Program-made: the position numbers and the translations under genes | IMG/VR virus record: IMGVR_UViG_3300023109_000051 | Coordinates: 1-39,763 of that record | Reading direction: 5' to 3' (one strand) | Length of the DNA stretch: 39,763 nt | Origin: a virus | Part shown: in pieces, positions 25,601 through 33,306 of the stretch | Position numbering within the stretch: the first letter of the stretch is position 1 | Layout: every line of letters starts with the position of its first letter | Notes under the pieces: generated by a model | Told to the model about the DNA's origin: nothing | What the model saw: the letters and a program-made list of their open reading frames with translations, nothing else | Database searches by the model: none

Positions 25601-28104
25601 TGACTTGCTTCCTTGGGTGAAAGGATTGGCGCACCAGGCACGAAGATTTCAGAGATGACCAATTGATTTTCGTCAACCATTGGTGGACGTGGTTCTCTTT
25701 CTTCCTCACCTTTAATATAGTTGAATTGACCATAAGAGTCAATAGCAATAATGTCATAACGTGGTAAATAATATTCAATATCTGCAGATGCATACTGAGT
25801 TGTCGCAGGTAATGTGTAATTTCCTGTGAATGAAGGAGCCTGAGCATCAATTGTGTTTTGGTTTGCGATTGATACGGCAGGTGCACCTGCAGGGGCAGCT
25901 TGACTATAACTTAATGCGGCGAGTTTGTCAACCTGTGGTCTGAAGTCCAAACAGTCACGTAGGTTATATTTGTATCCTGATTCTGAAACATATACTGGGA
26001 TATCTTTTTCGTCAACACCTGTATAAGATGCAACGTGATAGAAACTTTCCGCACCAACTGGTTTGAGAGTTTCAAATACATCAATGCGAATAGTAAGTTG
26101 TTCGTTAATTGGGCGTTCACGACCTTGAATATACTCAATAAAAGATAGATCGTAATATTGATCTTTTTGGTTCATGTTCAGTCTGAAAGATTTTGTGTAA
26201 TCTTTACCAGAAGAATCTACAATAGAAGTAATTTTATAAACGTCTGGGAAACCCAATGAGAATTTTGTTCTAGTAGTAACGTGATCAAGTTTTAAGTATA
26301 CATCTCTTGCAGACTTAGTAAACACTCGTGCATCGATTGCACGGTAGTCGTAGTAACAAATTACACTTACACCATCACCTACTGCGGCGTTTGGTAATGT
26401 CACAGTCAAGTTTGAACCACCAAGTGTGACTGCAGTACCTGTTGGAGTTACTTTTGTACCAGTAGAAGTAATAACAAGGATGTTATTTTGAGTTAAATTG
26501 AAGTCTGTTCCCACACCTGTTGAAGATGTAGTAATAGTAAATTCATTGCTGTTTACCACGTGAGATGACTGACCTCTGATAGGTACAATCAAATCATCTT
26601 CGTATACATCGTAAAGATAGTCCATACCTGTATCAAAGATGTATGCACGTTTGTCAGTTCCCTTAAGGGTACTTCCAACTAGGATTTCACCAGTAGTTGC
26701 ACCGTCAATCTTCGCAACGTCATTGAAACCTTTACCTGCGTTCATATCAACACCAAAGAGGTATGCACGATCTTCTGTTAAGTTAGAAACGAAACATTCA
26801 CCAATCTTTGCATTACCACCGTCTAAAAGATCCTGTGGAGTTGAGAGATCAATGTTGATGTGTCCAGAATAACCAGTGACATCTACATAGTTACCATAAT
26901 TAAAGGACACAGGCTGCGATGTCTGAACTTCTGTATTAGTCGTAGGTTCTACTTCGAAAGACTGTGTCCCAACTGACTCGACACGAAATCCTTTAACGTA
27001 TGCCACGCCTGGATCTACTAGTGCTTCGAGTGCAGTGTTCGCAACATCTGGATTTCTTTCTACAGAAACTGGGAAGTCTCTTAAGATATAGTTACCAGAC
27101 TCTTCATATGTACGTCTTGCGGTAACATCACCAAGAATGTTATATTGAGATATGTCACGAATGCGAACTGCGTTTCCGTTTTGATAACGAATTAATGAGA
27201 AGAACGTTGAGTCTACTTCTGATTCTGCTTCAGTTAGTTTCGAGAGAATAGGTGTGAGTTTTAATCTGTCTGCGCCTGGCGCATTTTCGTTTGTCGAACC
27301 GTTTGCGTTATCATACAGACTATCGTCTTGAAGATATGAAACAAGTGCTTCGTCGATTTTAAAACCAACGTGCGCATCAGCAGGTTCTGCGTTATATTTT
27401 TCAACAACAAGGGTTTGTTCTTCTGCATAGAGGAAGTGTCCCTTTTGGAATAAGATGCCTGGAGCGACTTGAATACCGAAAGATGAACCTGTTGGATCGT
27501 ATGATGCACGGGCAACATCGATGCTATCAATACCAGTTTCAACAGGTGTCAGTGGTTCAACTGTACCAGCTTTGTATGTGTACTTGTCAATACGAATTGT
27601 TTCACCCGCTGCAAATTCTTTTGCAGTACCCTCTGTATTCAGGTAACGGATGAAGAAAGTGTTTAGATTAGGTGGACGAGTTGTAAAACCTGCACTTGCA
27701 GCGACAACTTGTGCACTCACCAAAGAGGTTGCACCAACTAGAACGTATACGATATCGATCTCAGTTGAAACACCACCTAGAGTGTCTGTAGTAGTAGTTC
27801 GTTCACTTACATATGCTTCTGGGTTGAAATATGTCTGACTAAGAGTTTCTGATGCTTCACGGTTAGCAGTCTTTACGAATTTAAGGTCTGAGATGTCAGT
27901 AAATGTACAACCTTTAACGATACTACCTTCTTTAAAGACGTTATCACCAAATTGTTCCACTTGGTTCTGCATAGAAGTTTGAAGTTGTGTAAGTTCACGT
28001 GATTGGACTGCGTAGCCTGGTTTGAACAGTACACGATAGAACTGGTTTTCGATGTCGAAGTCATCGAAGTATGGTGATACATTTAAATCTGTATTAATCG
28101 GCAT
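22660..28104 (-). CDS. DUF4815-type large baseplate/tail structural protein (1814 aa)
   Basis: The N-terminus (SPYFDDFD, FYRVLFKPGYAVQSRELTQL, VFKEGSIVKG) is the signature of the DUF4815 family, found in large structural proteins of T4-like marine phages. A conserved helical stretch lies near residue 850 (MKDIENIEKRLDKLVYYTSL). A proline run (RPPPPPEPR) near residue 1225 precedes a beta-rich part with LAQTFFI and FASKLDLYFKRK. Further beta-rich sequence continues to the end. The gene follows gp8, where T4 has gp9-gp10, so a role at the baseplate periphery, perhaps as a fibre-attachment protein, is likely from position. The ATG is preceded by AAGGAAGAG; the stop forms ATGA with the next gene. 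No enzymatic motif seen. Confidence 0.9.
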   Translation of the reverse strand: MPINTDLNVSPYFDDFDIENQFYRVLFKPGYAVQSRELTQLQTSMQNQVEQFGDNVFKEGSIVKGCTFTDISDLKFVKTANREASETLSQTYFNPEAYVSERTTTTDTLGGVSTEIDIVYVLVGATSLVSAQVVAASAGFTTRPPNLNTFFIRYLNTEGTAKEFAAGETIRIDKYTYKAGTVEPLTPVETGIDSIDVARASYDPTGSSFGIQVAPGILFQKGHFLYAEEQTLVVEKYNAEPADAHVGFKIDEALVSYLQDDSLYDNANGSTNENAPGADRLKLTPILSKLTEAESEVDSTFFSLIRYQNGNAVRIRDISQYNILGDVTARRTYEESGNYILRDFPVSVERNPDVANTALEALVDPGVAYVKGFRVESVGTQSFEVEPTTNTEVQTSQPVSFNYGNYVDVTGYSGHINIDLSTPQDLLDGGNAKIGECFVSNLTEDRAYLFGVDMNAGKGFNDVAKIDGATTGEILVGSTLKGTDKRAYIFDTGMDYLYDVYEDDLIVPIRGQSSHVVNSNEFTITTSSTGVGTDFNLTQNNILVITSTGTKVTPTGTAVTLGGSNLTVTLPNAAVGDGVSVICYYDYRAIDARVFTKSARDVYLKLDHVTTRTKFSLGFPDVYKITSIVDSSGKDYTKSFRLNMNQKDQYYDLSFIEYIQGRERPINEQLTIRIDVFETLKPVGAESFYHVASYTGVDEKDIPVYVSESGYKYNLRDCLDFRPQVDKLAALSYSQAAPAGAPAVSIANQNTIDAQAPSFTGNYTLPATTQYASADIEYYLPRYDIIAIDSYGQFNYIKGEEEREPRPPMVDENQLVISEIFVPGAPILSPKEASQQGKREYAVRAKSKGIKRYTMKDIENIEKRLDKLVYYTSLNQLEQETNNMTVLDENGLSRFKNGFIVDPFNDMHLANTRDPKFNSAVHFSKKIMTPAVTTFPLDLKYKTSSGATAFPAPSATEEPAVATLSRNAHVSIINQKYATGYRNCVSNFYNYRGRGYIRPQYEAAYDTTTNPIEIDFEKPFVDFAEALQKFIPMTDARINTNQFSAEIQAQMRRARSNGGTVTFTDTFGNLEFEGGTETSKVGDFVSNFQFKPYMASTDIKILVSGLRPNTQHYFFFDKVNVDEHVCNGTTVNKISKVRRQGRFGAPISTDANGVLRAVFKLPAEKFLVGERDLQILDVQQYSARNSAGTSRCKLKYSAYNFDVTKSSMSTRMPTVDYSTSTSTRSVTFRPPPPPEPRDNSGDPLAQTFFIKKGMGRGSNTVFASKLDLYFKRKSTSTIAGGGGINGVTVMLREVINGYPSSEVIPFSQVHLEASEVNISDDASAATTVEFDAPIALETEKEYAFVIEPDANDPGYLAFTSKVGQKDLTPGATQGKPVVQDWGDGMLFTSTNNSAWKSYQDEDIKFRIYRHDFNESTGSVTMTNRDHEFFTITDIAGPFSVGEQIFQDTGSVQTIGMPNGSNVITRSSGANFDTIYAVGDFIKVNLSSNTSYLDVFEVVAVDSQTITTNKDATDLWTGAQGTPVVAGTLIHYDPTNPTEMILEGSTARSGVVFSNGSTIQGVDSGSTADIVSIDNMNLSYVQPFINRINDSVTKTSLSGVFIPPANVGTTYSMPMKFNDNNNFNAQGAIIYSRSSNVNGSLAFDITVNMTNGGNVTSSPFVDLEVAKLMAYKYDITNTPDNSAGFVSKTVELAEDFDAEDFNLILTAHRPVGTTIKTYIRAQNVFDSQDFADVPWVEMELFEGVETYSSSTNLDDYREFRYRIAAANKDGLGVYQYVSSAGTFKSYRKFAVRIELLSPNVYDAPMVKDYRGIALT

Positions 28105-28116
28105 TCTATCTCTTCC

Positions 28117-29754
28117 TTAAAATTCCATCACGAATTTAAATTCTTCTCGTGAGTTTTCCGTTCTAGGCAATGCAAAAAAGTCTTCAACAAAATATGTTCT
28201 TCCTGATCGCTGCACGTAAGTCGGTTCAATTACATTAGACGCTATAGGTGTATTTATTCGCATTAACTGACCAGTCTCATTACGCAAGTTTAGGTTCAAG
28301 TCTAGTGAGTTACTTGAATTTGCTTGATTCTGATACTCACCCATATATTCTGCAAGATATAACGTGTTACTCGAATAATCGATATCATGAACAACTGCTT
28401 TAAATACGACCTCTTGGTCTGCGTTTAACTGTTGAACGATACCGTTGACCAATGTTTTATCAAAATCATCGGTAGTAACTGCAATCCTATTGTCAAAGAC
28501 TGATGGAATGTCATTACTTGCTATTAATACGTTGTTTCCATCCCTAAATTCAGGGTTTTTGACCAGTCCGATTGTCGAGTATGTGTTATTTGCACCAATA
28601 AGAAGATTATCCTCTCCTGTTATATATGCATATATGCCGAAATGGTGGCATTTAAACTCATCAATTAGATCGTGTCCATGTCCATCTACTGGTGAAAGGA
28701 TGGGTCTAAGGATAGCACGAGTGTCTGTTCTTGTTGGATCGTTGGGTGAAAAGTCGTAAAGTGGATCAACAACTCTTGCGACGACATTGTTATATGCACT
28801 ACCACGTGATAACAATGTTGTATTTCTAATTCTACCTCTACTATCGATGACTGGGATCGCTACTGCGCCTGTACCATCACCATCGATTTGAATTCTTGGT
28901 AGGATTTGCCAACTAGCATTCTGGGAAACCCCTGCGAGTACTGGATCTCTATCTACTCTGAATTGTACTTCACCTGTTGTGGTGTTATATTGATAGAATT
29001 CAATGTTGAATAGGTTAGTTACCGCATTGTCATTATTTGTAACGTAAAGGGTTTGACCATAATAGTAAAAGAAAATCTGAGAGATATCGTTGACATCATT
29101 AGGTCTACCAAATAATAGTCTTGTACTATACGGTGCCTGGGATAATGAACCTGTTACTTTAGTGTATCCTAAGTTATCATCTAAGTTTGTCACAAAGATG
29201 TCTGATACTTCACCACCAGTTGTATTCGCAACTGGATCAACTACGAAATCAGAACTCTTAATTGGAATATACCCAAGTGCGTTATATGCTTCGAAGTTCA
29301 AGTCACTCAGATCGTACATATACTTCCAAAGGTATCCATCGGCAGTTTGATAGATTTGAGAATCAGTGTTTGCGTTCCATGCAGGTGGAGCTTCTACTGG
29401 TGCATTGTCATTATTGAATAGACATTTGAATATTCTGTAGTCACCAGTGTCGTTGTTTGTCGGACCAACTACGGCATAAAACTTCTGATCTTCCAAATCA
29501 ATTGCATCATCATACTGAACAAATACTTCATCTCTTTGCCATGGGTAATACTTGATCATGAAGTGAACATCATCATTGTACACTTGTTTACCAAAAAGAA
29601 TTCGCTCTTTGAACTCATTATCTGAGAACTGAGAGTTTTCAGCATCAATACGTTCAATCGCAGAACACATAATGTACATGTCACTGTTCACGATGTCTTC
29701 AATAAACAATCGTGTCGTATCGGATTTGAATTGTGTAGTTAAGATTTCTGCCAT
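28117..29754 (-). CDS. 8: Baseplate wedge subunit gp8 (545 aa)
   Basis: gp8 forms part of the T4 baseplate wedge with gp6, gp7, gp10, gp25 and gp53. Here the N-terminal half carries YYPWQRDEVFVQYDD, then GDYRIFKCLFN and DGYLWKYMYDLSD. The last two match the order and character of T4 gp8 WLVYRCLDV and DGYVWEYLFEI. The C-terminus has GQLMRINTP and ends EEFKFVMEF, comparable to T4 gp8 ending INILFTF. The protein is longer than T4 gp8 (334 aa), with extra beta-rich sequence in the middle. The gene follows a late-promoter motif 31 bp upstream and has a purine-rich ribosome site (AGAGAGA). The comparison is from memory, without an alignment. Confidence 0.85.
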   Translation of the reverse strand: MAEILTTQFKSDTTRLFIEDIVNSDMYIMCSAIERIDAENSQFSDNEFKERILFGKQVYNDDVHFMIKYYPWQRDEVFVQYDDAIDLEDQKFYAVVGPTNNDTGDYRIFKCLFNNDNAPVEAPPAWNANTDSQIYQTADGYLWKYMYDLSDLNFEAYNALGYIPIKSSDFVVDPVANTTGGEVSDIFVTNLDDNLGYTKVTGSLSQAPYSTRLLFGRPNDVNDISQIFFYYYGQTLYVTNNDNAVTNLFNIEFYQYNTTTGEVQFRVDRDPVLAGVSQNASWQILPRIQIDGDGTGAVAIPVIDSRGRIRNTTLLSRGSAYNNVVARVVDPLYDFSPNDPTRTDTRAILRPILSPVDGHGHDLIDEFKCHHFGIYAYITGEDNLLIGANNTYSTIGLVKNPEFRDGNNVLIASNDIPSVFDNRIAVTTDDFDKTLVNGIVQQLNADQEVVFKAVVHDIDYSSNTLYLAEYMGEYQNQANSSNSLDLNLNLRNETGQLMRINTPIASNVIEPTYVQRSGRTYFVEDFFALPRTENSREEFKFVMEF

Positions 29755-29785
29755 TGTATCTCTCTGTTTTTCATATTTCTCATAA

Positions 29786-29793
29786 TATTTATG
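29786..29793 (-). promoter_or_regulatory. T4-like late promoter candidate (CATAAATA)
   Basis: Read on the minus strand, in the 42-bp spacer between the S8 protease gene and gp8, 31 bp before the gp8 ATG. It differs from TATAAATA only at the first base. It would drive gp8, the DUF4815 protein, the 66-aa gene and the S74 gene. Confidence 0.65.
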
Positions 29794-29796
29794 GTG

Positions 29797-31689
29797 TTAA
29801 CCCAATCGGATTTTTCTGCGTGGATATAGTTGTCTTGAGTCTTCCTCATTATCAACAAAGAAGTTGCGTCTAGTCTCTGATGAGGATCTGGATTTAGTAT
29901 TCATTCTAATATAATTTGGTATGAAAACACGTTTTGTTGTGGAACCATATAAATCGGAAAGATCAGATCCACCGTTCTGTGGAAATCCTTCAACGATCTT
30001 GTTTACTCTGTTTGAACTGTAGAGCATATCAGAGGTTGCAGTTGCTCCTGCAGTACCTGCATTTGTCCAGTCAATTAAGTTTTCACTGATCATTACTTCT
30101 TTTGCAGTTCTTTGCATTGCTTCTAGTAATTGATCATGAGTTGGATACTTACCAGTTGTGTCGAAGAACCAATCTACAAAGATGGCACCTGCACCTGCGG
30201 CGACTGGAGCGGCACAACTTGTACCTGAGAAGAAACCCCATTTGTATCCACCTTCATAAGTGGAGCTTGGATAACTTGTCCAAGTATACGCACCATGCGC
30301 CCATAGATCAATGTAAGGTCCTCTGTTACTGTAGTCATCTGGAAGTCTGTTGGTACTACTGTGTTGACATGCACCAATTACATAACAGTTTGAAGATGAG
30401 GCAGCATATGCCCTCAATGGGTAAATGGTTCTGGCGGTTCTTCCTGTTGTTGTGAACATATAATCACCACTACCGTCTAGATCTGTATCAACTGTATCGC
30501 CAGCATCTGTTGCGCATCTAGTATTCCATGCAGGATCACTGTACTTAACACCAACACCTGAATTGTTACCTGCACTCTTAAAGTGGTATATACCGTTAGT
30601 ACTTGCAAAGTTTCCAACGAGAGTATCGAATGTCGACCCAAAGGATGCAGAACCAACACTAATGAACCACTTCTCTGTCTGATCTACAGGATCTTCTACG
30701 ACACGAGGTGAAAGGTTCGCCGCAACAAATGCAGAGTAATCACCATTCCAACCGCCAGCGGGTCTGTTTGTGATAACTTCATCACCGTTTGATTTTACAT
30801 CAGTGATTTGATTAATGTCATCTATTTTATATTGAACTTGATGCTCAAGACCTGAGTATCCCCATGCACCAGTAGTTATGGTAGCATTTCTCACACCTGT
30901 GGTGGGATTGACTGGTTTGTTTTGATGAAAGTTTAAAACTGCATCATATGCTGTTGTAACACCATCTGAAAGATAGATCACTCGTAAACTTGAGACCTTT
31001 GCCCAACCACAATACAAACCACCTGCGGCACTCATCACACCAATCGCATGTGAAGAGAACATTGTGTTACCATTTGTCGCTTGTAGATTTCGAGCACTTG
31101 TTATTGAATTATTATAGACATTCCAATCAGTTCTCACAAACCTAGAAGACCCATTATCATCTAATGCATCTACATGATTTTCCCAAACATCGTTTGCCAC
31201 AACTGGTGATCCAGCTTCAATTGCAACGATATCAACATAATTACCTGCGTAGTTCTGTGGTATATCTAAGAAGGGGACGGATGCATCTTCATTTTCGGGT
31301 GATCCTGTAAAGAAACCAAGAGGACCTGTATTCGCAACGAGGGGTTGACTTGTACTTCTCAAAGACATATCACTCTGGAAAGAGAAGAATGTAGAAGTCT
31401 GTGTCTCTCCAGGCGTAGTTGAAAGTGGTGTAGTTCTTGTTCTAATAGTTATATCTTGAAGGTTTCTTGGAAACTGTGCTTCTTCGATAACATCAAGTTC
31501 TTTTTCTACTGCAAGAACGTTACCCTGAGATTGAAGTAGTTCTGCTTCTTCTTCAGTGAGGTTCATTGACACGACACCATTAATCATCGGTAACGAATCC
31601 AAGACTTCCATATTAACAACATCATTAGTTGCAAGAGTTTGCTCTTGCATTCCACCGTCTTGTAGTATAATGTTGTATCTTGATTTCAT
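29797..31689 (-). CDS. Subtilisin-like serine protease (family S8) with I9-type propeptide (630 aa)
   Basis: Residues about 1-70 look like an I9 inhibitor propeptide (YNIILQDG, MINGVVSMNLTEEEAELL, VLAVEKELD). The catalytic domain follows a linker. His214 lies in SSHAIGVMSA, the oxyanion Asn375 in SAGNNSG and the nucleophile Ser491 in SGTSCAAP. At the catalytic Asp position the motif reads VAIEAG with Glu158, an unusual substitution. No signal peptide is visible, so it probably acts after assembly into the particle or after host lysis. The C-terminus (about 570-630) is basic and polar. The gene lies 1 bp after the 419-aa gene and before the gp8 promoter, so it is expressed late with baseplate proteins. 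Possible roles are maturation of a virion protein or cutting host surface proteins; neither is shown here. Confidence 0.88.
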   Translation of the reverse strand: MKSRYNIILQDGGMQEQTLATNDVVNMEVLDSLPMINGVVSMNLTEEEAELLQSQGNVLAVEKELDVIEEAQFPRNLQDITIRTRTTPLSTTPGETQTSTFFSFQSDMSLRSTSQPLVANTGPLGFFTGSPENEDASVPFLDIPQNYAGNYVDIVAIEAGSPVVANDVWENHVDALDDNGSSRFVRTDWNVYNNSITSARNLQATNGNTMFSSHAIGVMSAAGGLYCGWAKVSSLRVIYLSDGVTTAYDAVLNFHQNKPVNPTTGVRNATITTGAWGYSGLEHQVQYKIDDINQITDVKSNGDEVITNRPAGGWNGDYSAFVAANLSPRVVEDPVDQTEKWFISVGSASFGSTFDTLVGNFASTNGIYHFKSAGNNSGVGVKYSDPAWNTRCATDAGDTVDTDLDGSGDYMFTTTGRTARTIYPLRAYAASSSNCYVIGACQHSSTNRLPDDYSNRGPYIDLWAHGAYTWTSYPSSTYEGGYKWGFFSGTSCAAPVAAGAGAIFVDWFFDTTGKYPTHDQLLEAMQRTAKEVMISENLIDWTNAGTAGATATSDMLYSSNRVNKIVEGFPQNGGSDLSDLYGSTTKRVFIPNYIRMNTKSRSSSETRRNFFVDNEEDSRQLYPRRKIRLG

Positions 31690-31690
31690 T

Positions 31691-32950
31691 TTATGCGCTT
31701 TCTAGTTTAAGACCAGTAAGTGTAATCGTGATAGGATAAGTTGAACCAGATAAGTTAGTTACTCTTACAGGGATCTCAGTCTCTGTAGGTCTATTGTCTA
31801 CAAATCCAAAGATTGCAGGAGTAGTAACGAATGTGTTCGCAGAAGATGTAATGAATTCTGCAATAACACCACTACCCTCAGTAGGATCTGTACCTTGTGG
31901 ACGAGATTGGTCTGCAGTACGTGATGCGGCATCCTTGTAAATTCTTACTCTTGATGCATAATCAGTTTGCATTGAATACAGACAATAAGAAACACCTAAG
32001 TTTGCAAATGCAATGTCTGCCTCTGCATCGTCTGCAATACTTGCAGATGAAACTGTCTGAGAGATACGTGAGGGAGTGAAACCTGCACCACCAGATGCGG
32101 CAATAGTAACCTCGTCTGTTGCGGCATTTGTTGTAATCGCAATACCAGTACCTGCGGTAAGATTAAGAGTGTCTGCAGTTGAATCTGCAACTACACTTGT
32201 TTGACCTGCAACTGCAATTGTTGAGAATGTATTTGCGGCACCACCTGCACCACCAACTGCTGTTGATGAGAATGTAATAGAATCTGAAACTGAGTTTGCA
32301 CTGATCGTCATACCAGTACCTGCAATCAATGTCAAGTTGTCAGTAAGACTATCAGCAACAACATCTAAAGAACCTGCAACTGAGATTGTACCAAAGGTGT
32401 TTGCACCTGCGGCACCACCACCTGTTTGATCAACGAAGGTGAATGTCCCCGAACCATCTGTTGAAAGGACCTGATTAGATGTACCATCAACAATACCATC
32501 AAGATCTAAGAGATCAAACCCAGAGTTATTCGCATCTGTCAACATTCCAGTGTATGCAAGATTTGAAAGACTGTCGTCATAATCTCCAATATCATTGTTC
32601 GCATTATCAGATAGCATCTTATTCCACTTCTGATGAGCGTAATACATTGCGCCTGTTTCATGTACGTGTGCGATGCACCCATGATAAGCACCAGGCGAAA
32701 GTGCCCATAGTTCTGCTTCTGTATCGATCTTAAATGAAATAGGGTTCCACACGTTTTGAACAGACAAAGTTGGTGCAGTTCCACTTGGAGCGTTTGTAGC
32801 TACCATGTTAAGAAGTGTTGTTGACCCAAGACCACCGATAGAACGATAAATTTCGTTCATGTTATCGTTAATCTTATCCATGGCGATTCTTAACGGATCA
32901 CCAGTTCCATCATTTGGGGCTTGACCGATGTCTACCGTTTGTTTTGCCAT
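31691..32950 (-). CDS. Virion structural protein with tandem repeats (419 aa)
   Basis: The N-terminus (VDIGQAPNDGTGDPLRIAMD) matches a motif seen at the start of many marine-phage structural proteins and may serve as an attachment module. After a globular part (about 45-170), two tandem copies of a beta repeat occur at residues 185-229 and 241-285. Each reads TF.TI.VAG...VVADS..D.L.L.AGTG..I. and they are offset by 56 residues. The C-terminal domain (about 295-419) is beta-rich and ends with ITLTGLKLESA. The ribosome site AGGAAGG is strong, and a CATAAATA motif lies 29 bp upstream. The downstream protease gene starts 1 bp after the stop. Probably a short fibre or baseplate accessory; no named family recognised. 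Confidence 0.87.
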   Translation of the reverse strand: MAKQTVDIGQAPNDGTGDPLRIAMDKINDNMNEIYRSIGGLGSTTLLNMVATNAPSGTAPTLSVQNVWNPISFKIDTEAELWALSPGAYHGCIAHVHETGAMYYAHQKWNKMLSDNANNDIGDYDDSLSNLAYTGMLTDANNSGFDLLDLDGIVDGTSNQVLSTDGSGTFTFVDQTGGGAAGANTFGTISVAGSLDVVADSLTDNLTLIAGTGMTISANSVSDSITFSSTAVGGAGGAANTFSTIAVAGQTSVVADSTADTLNLTAGTGIAITTNAATDEVTIAASGGAGFTPSRISQTVSSASIADDAEADIAFANLGVSYCLYSMQTDYASRVRIYKDAASRTADQSRPQGTDPTEGSGVIAEFITSSANTFVTTPAIFGFVDNRPTETEIPVRVTNLSGSTYPITITLTGLKLESA

Positions 32951-32979
32951 TGAAAGTACCTTCCTGAAGTGTTTTTAAA

Positions 32980-32987
32980 TATTTATG
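32980..32987 (-). promoter_or_regulatory. T4-like late promoter candidate (CATAAATA)
   Basis: Read on the minus strand. It overlaps the stop codon of the 987-aa gene and lies 29 bp before the ATG of the 419-aa gene. It differs from TATAAATA only at the first base. It would drive the 419-aa gene and the S8 protease. Confidence 0.65.
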
Positions 32988-33306
32988 TTACTGTGATTGT
33001 GTTGTTCATCGATCCATGGACAGAACACTGATAATAGTACACGCCTGCAATGGCAGTCCACTCTAAGACTGCACCACCTTGTCCTGTGACGTTTGGTACT
33101 TGATTACCTGTCCCACTTCCTTGAGATGTTTTCAAGTAGAATGGGTGAGAGGTTTGTGTCCCACTGTCGATAACAAATCTAACCTTATCACCTACATTAA
33201 ATGTGAGTGGTGGTTGTGCGGCAGGTAGAGTAAATACCGCACCACGATGTGAACCAGTCATGACATAATCAAATACAGGTGTCGATACACCAATTATATA
33301 ATCTGG
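32983..33306 (-). other. Cupredoxin-like domain at the C-terminus of the gp7-like protein
   Basis: Residues 881-987. The stretch includes PPLTFNVGDKVRFVIDSG, SHPFYLKTSQGSGTGNQ and YYYQCSVHGSMNNTITVT. His934, Cys974, His977 and Met980 supply all four type-1 copper ligand positions with an amicyanin-type Cys-x2-His-x2-Met loop. The codons for the loop lie at about 33005-33030. It is the closest relative in the window of the module at 7478-7780. Confidence 0.72.
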
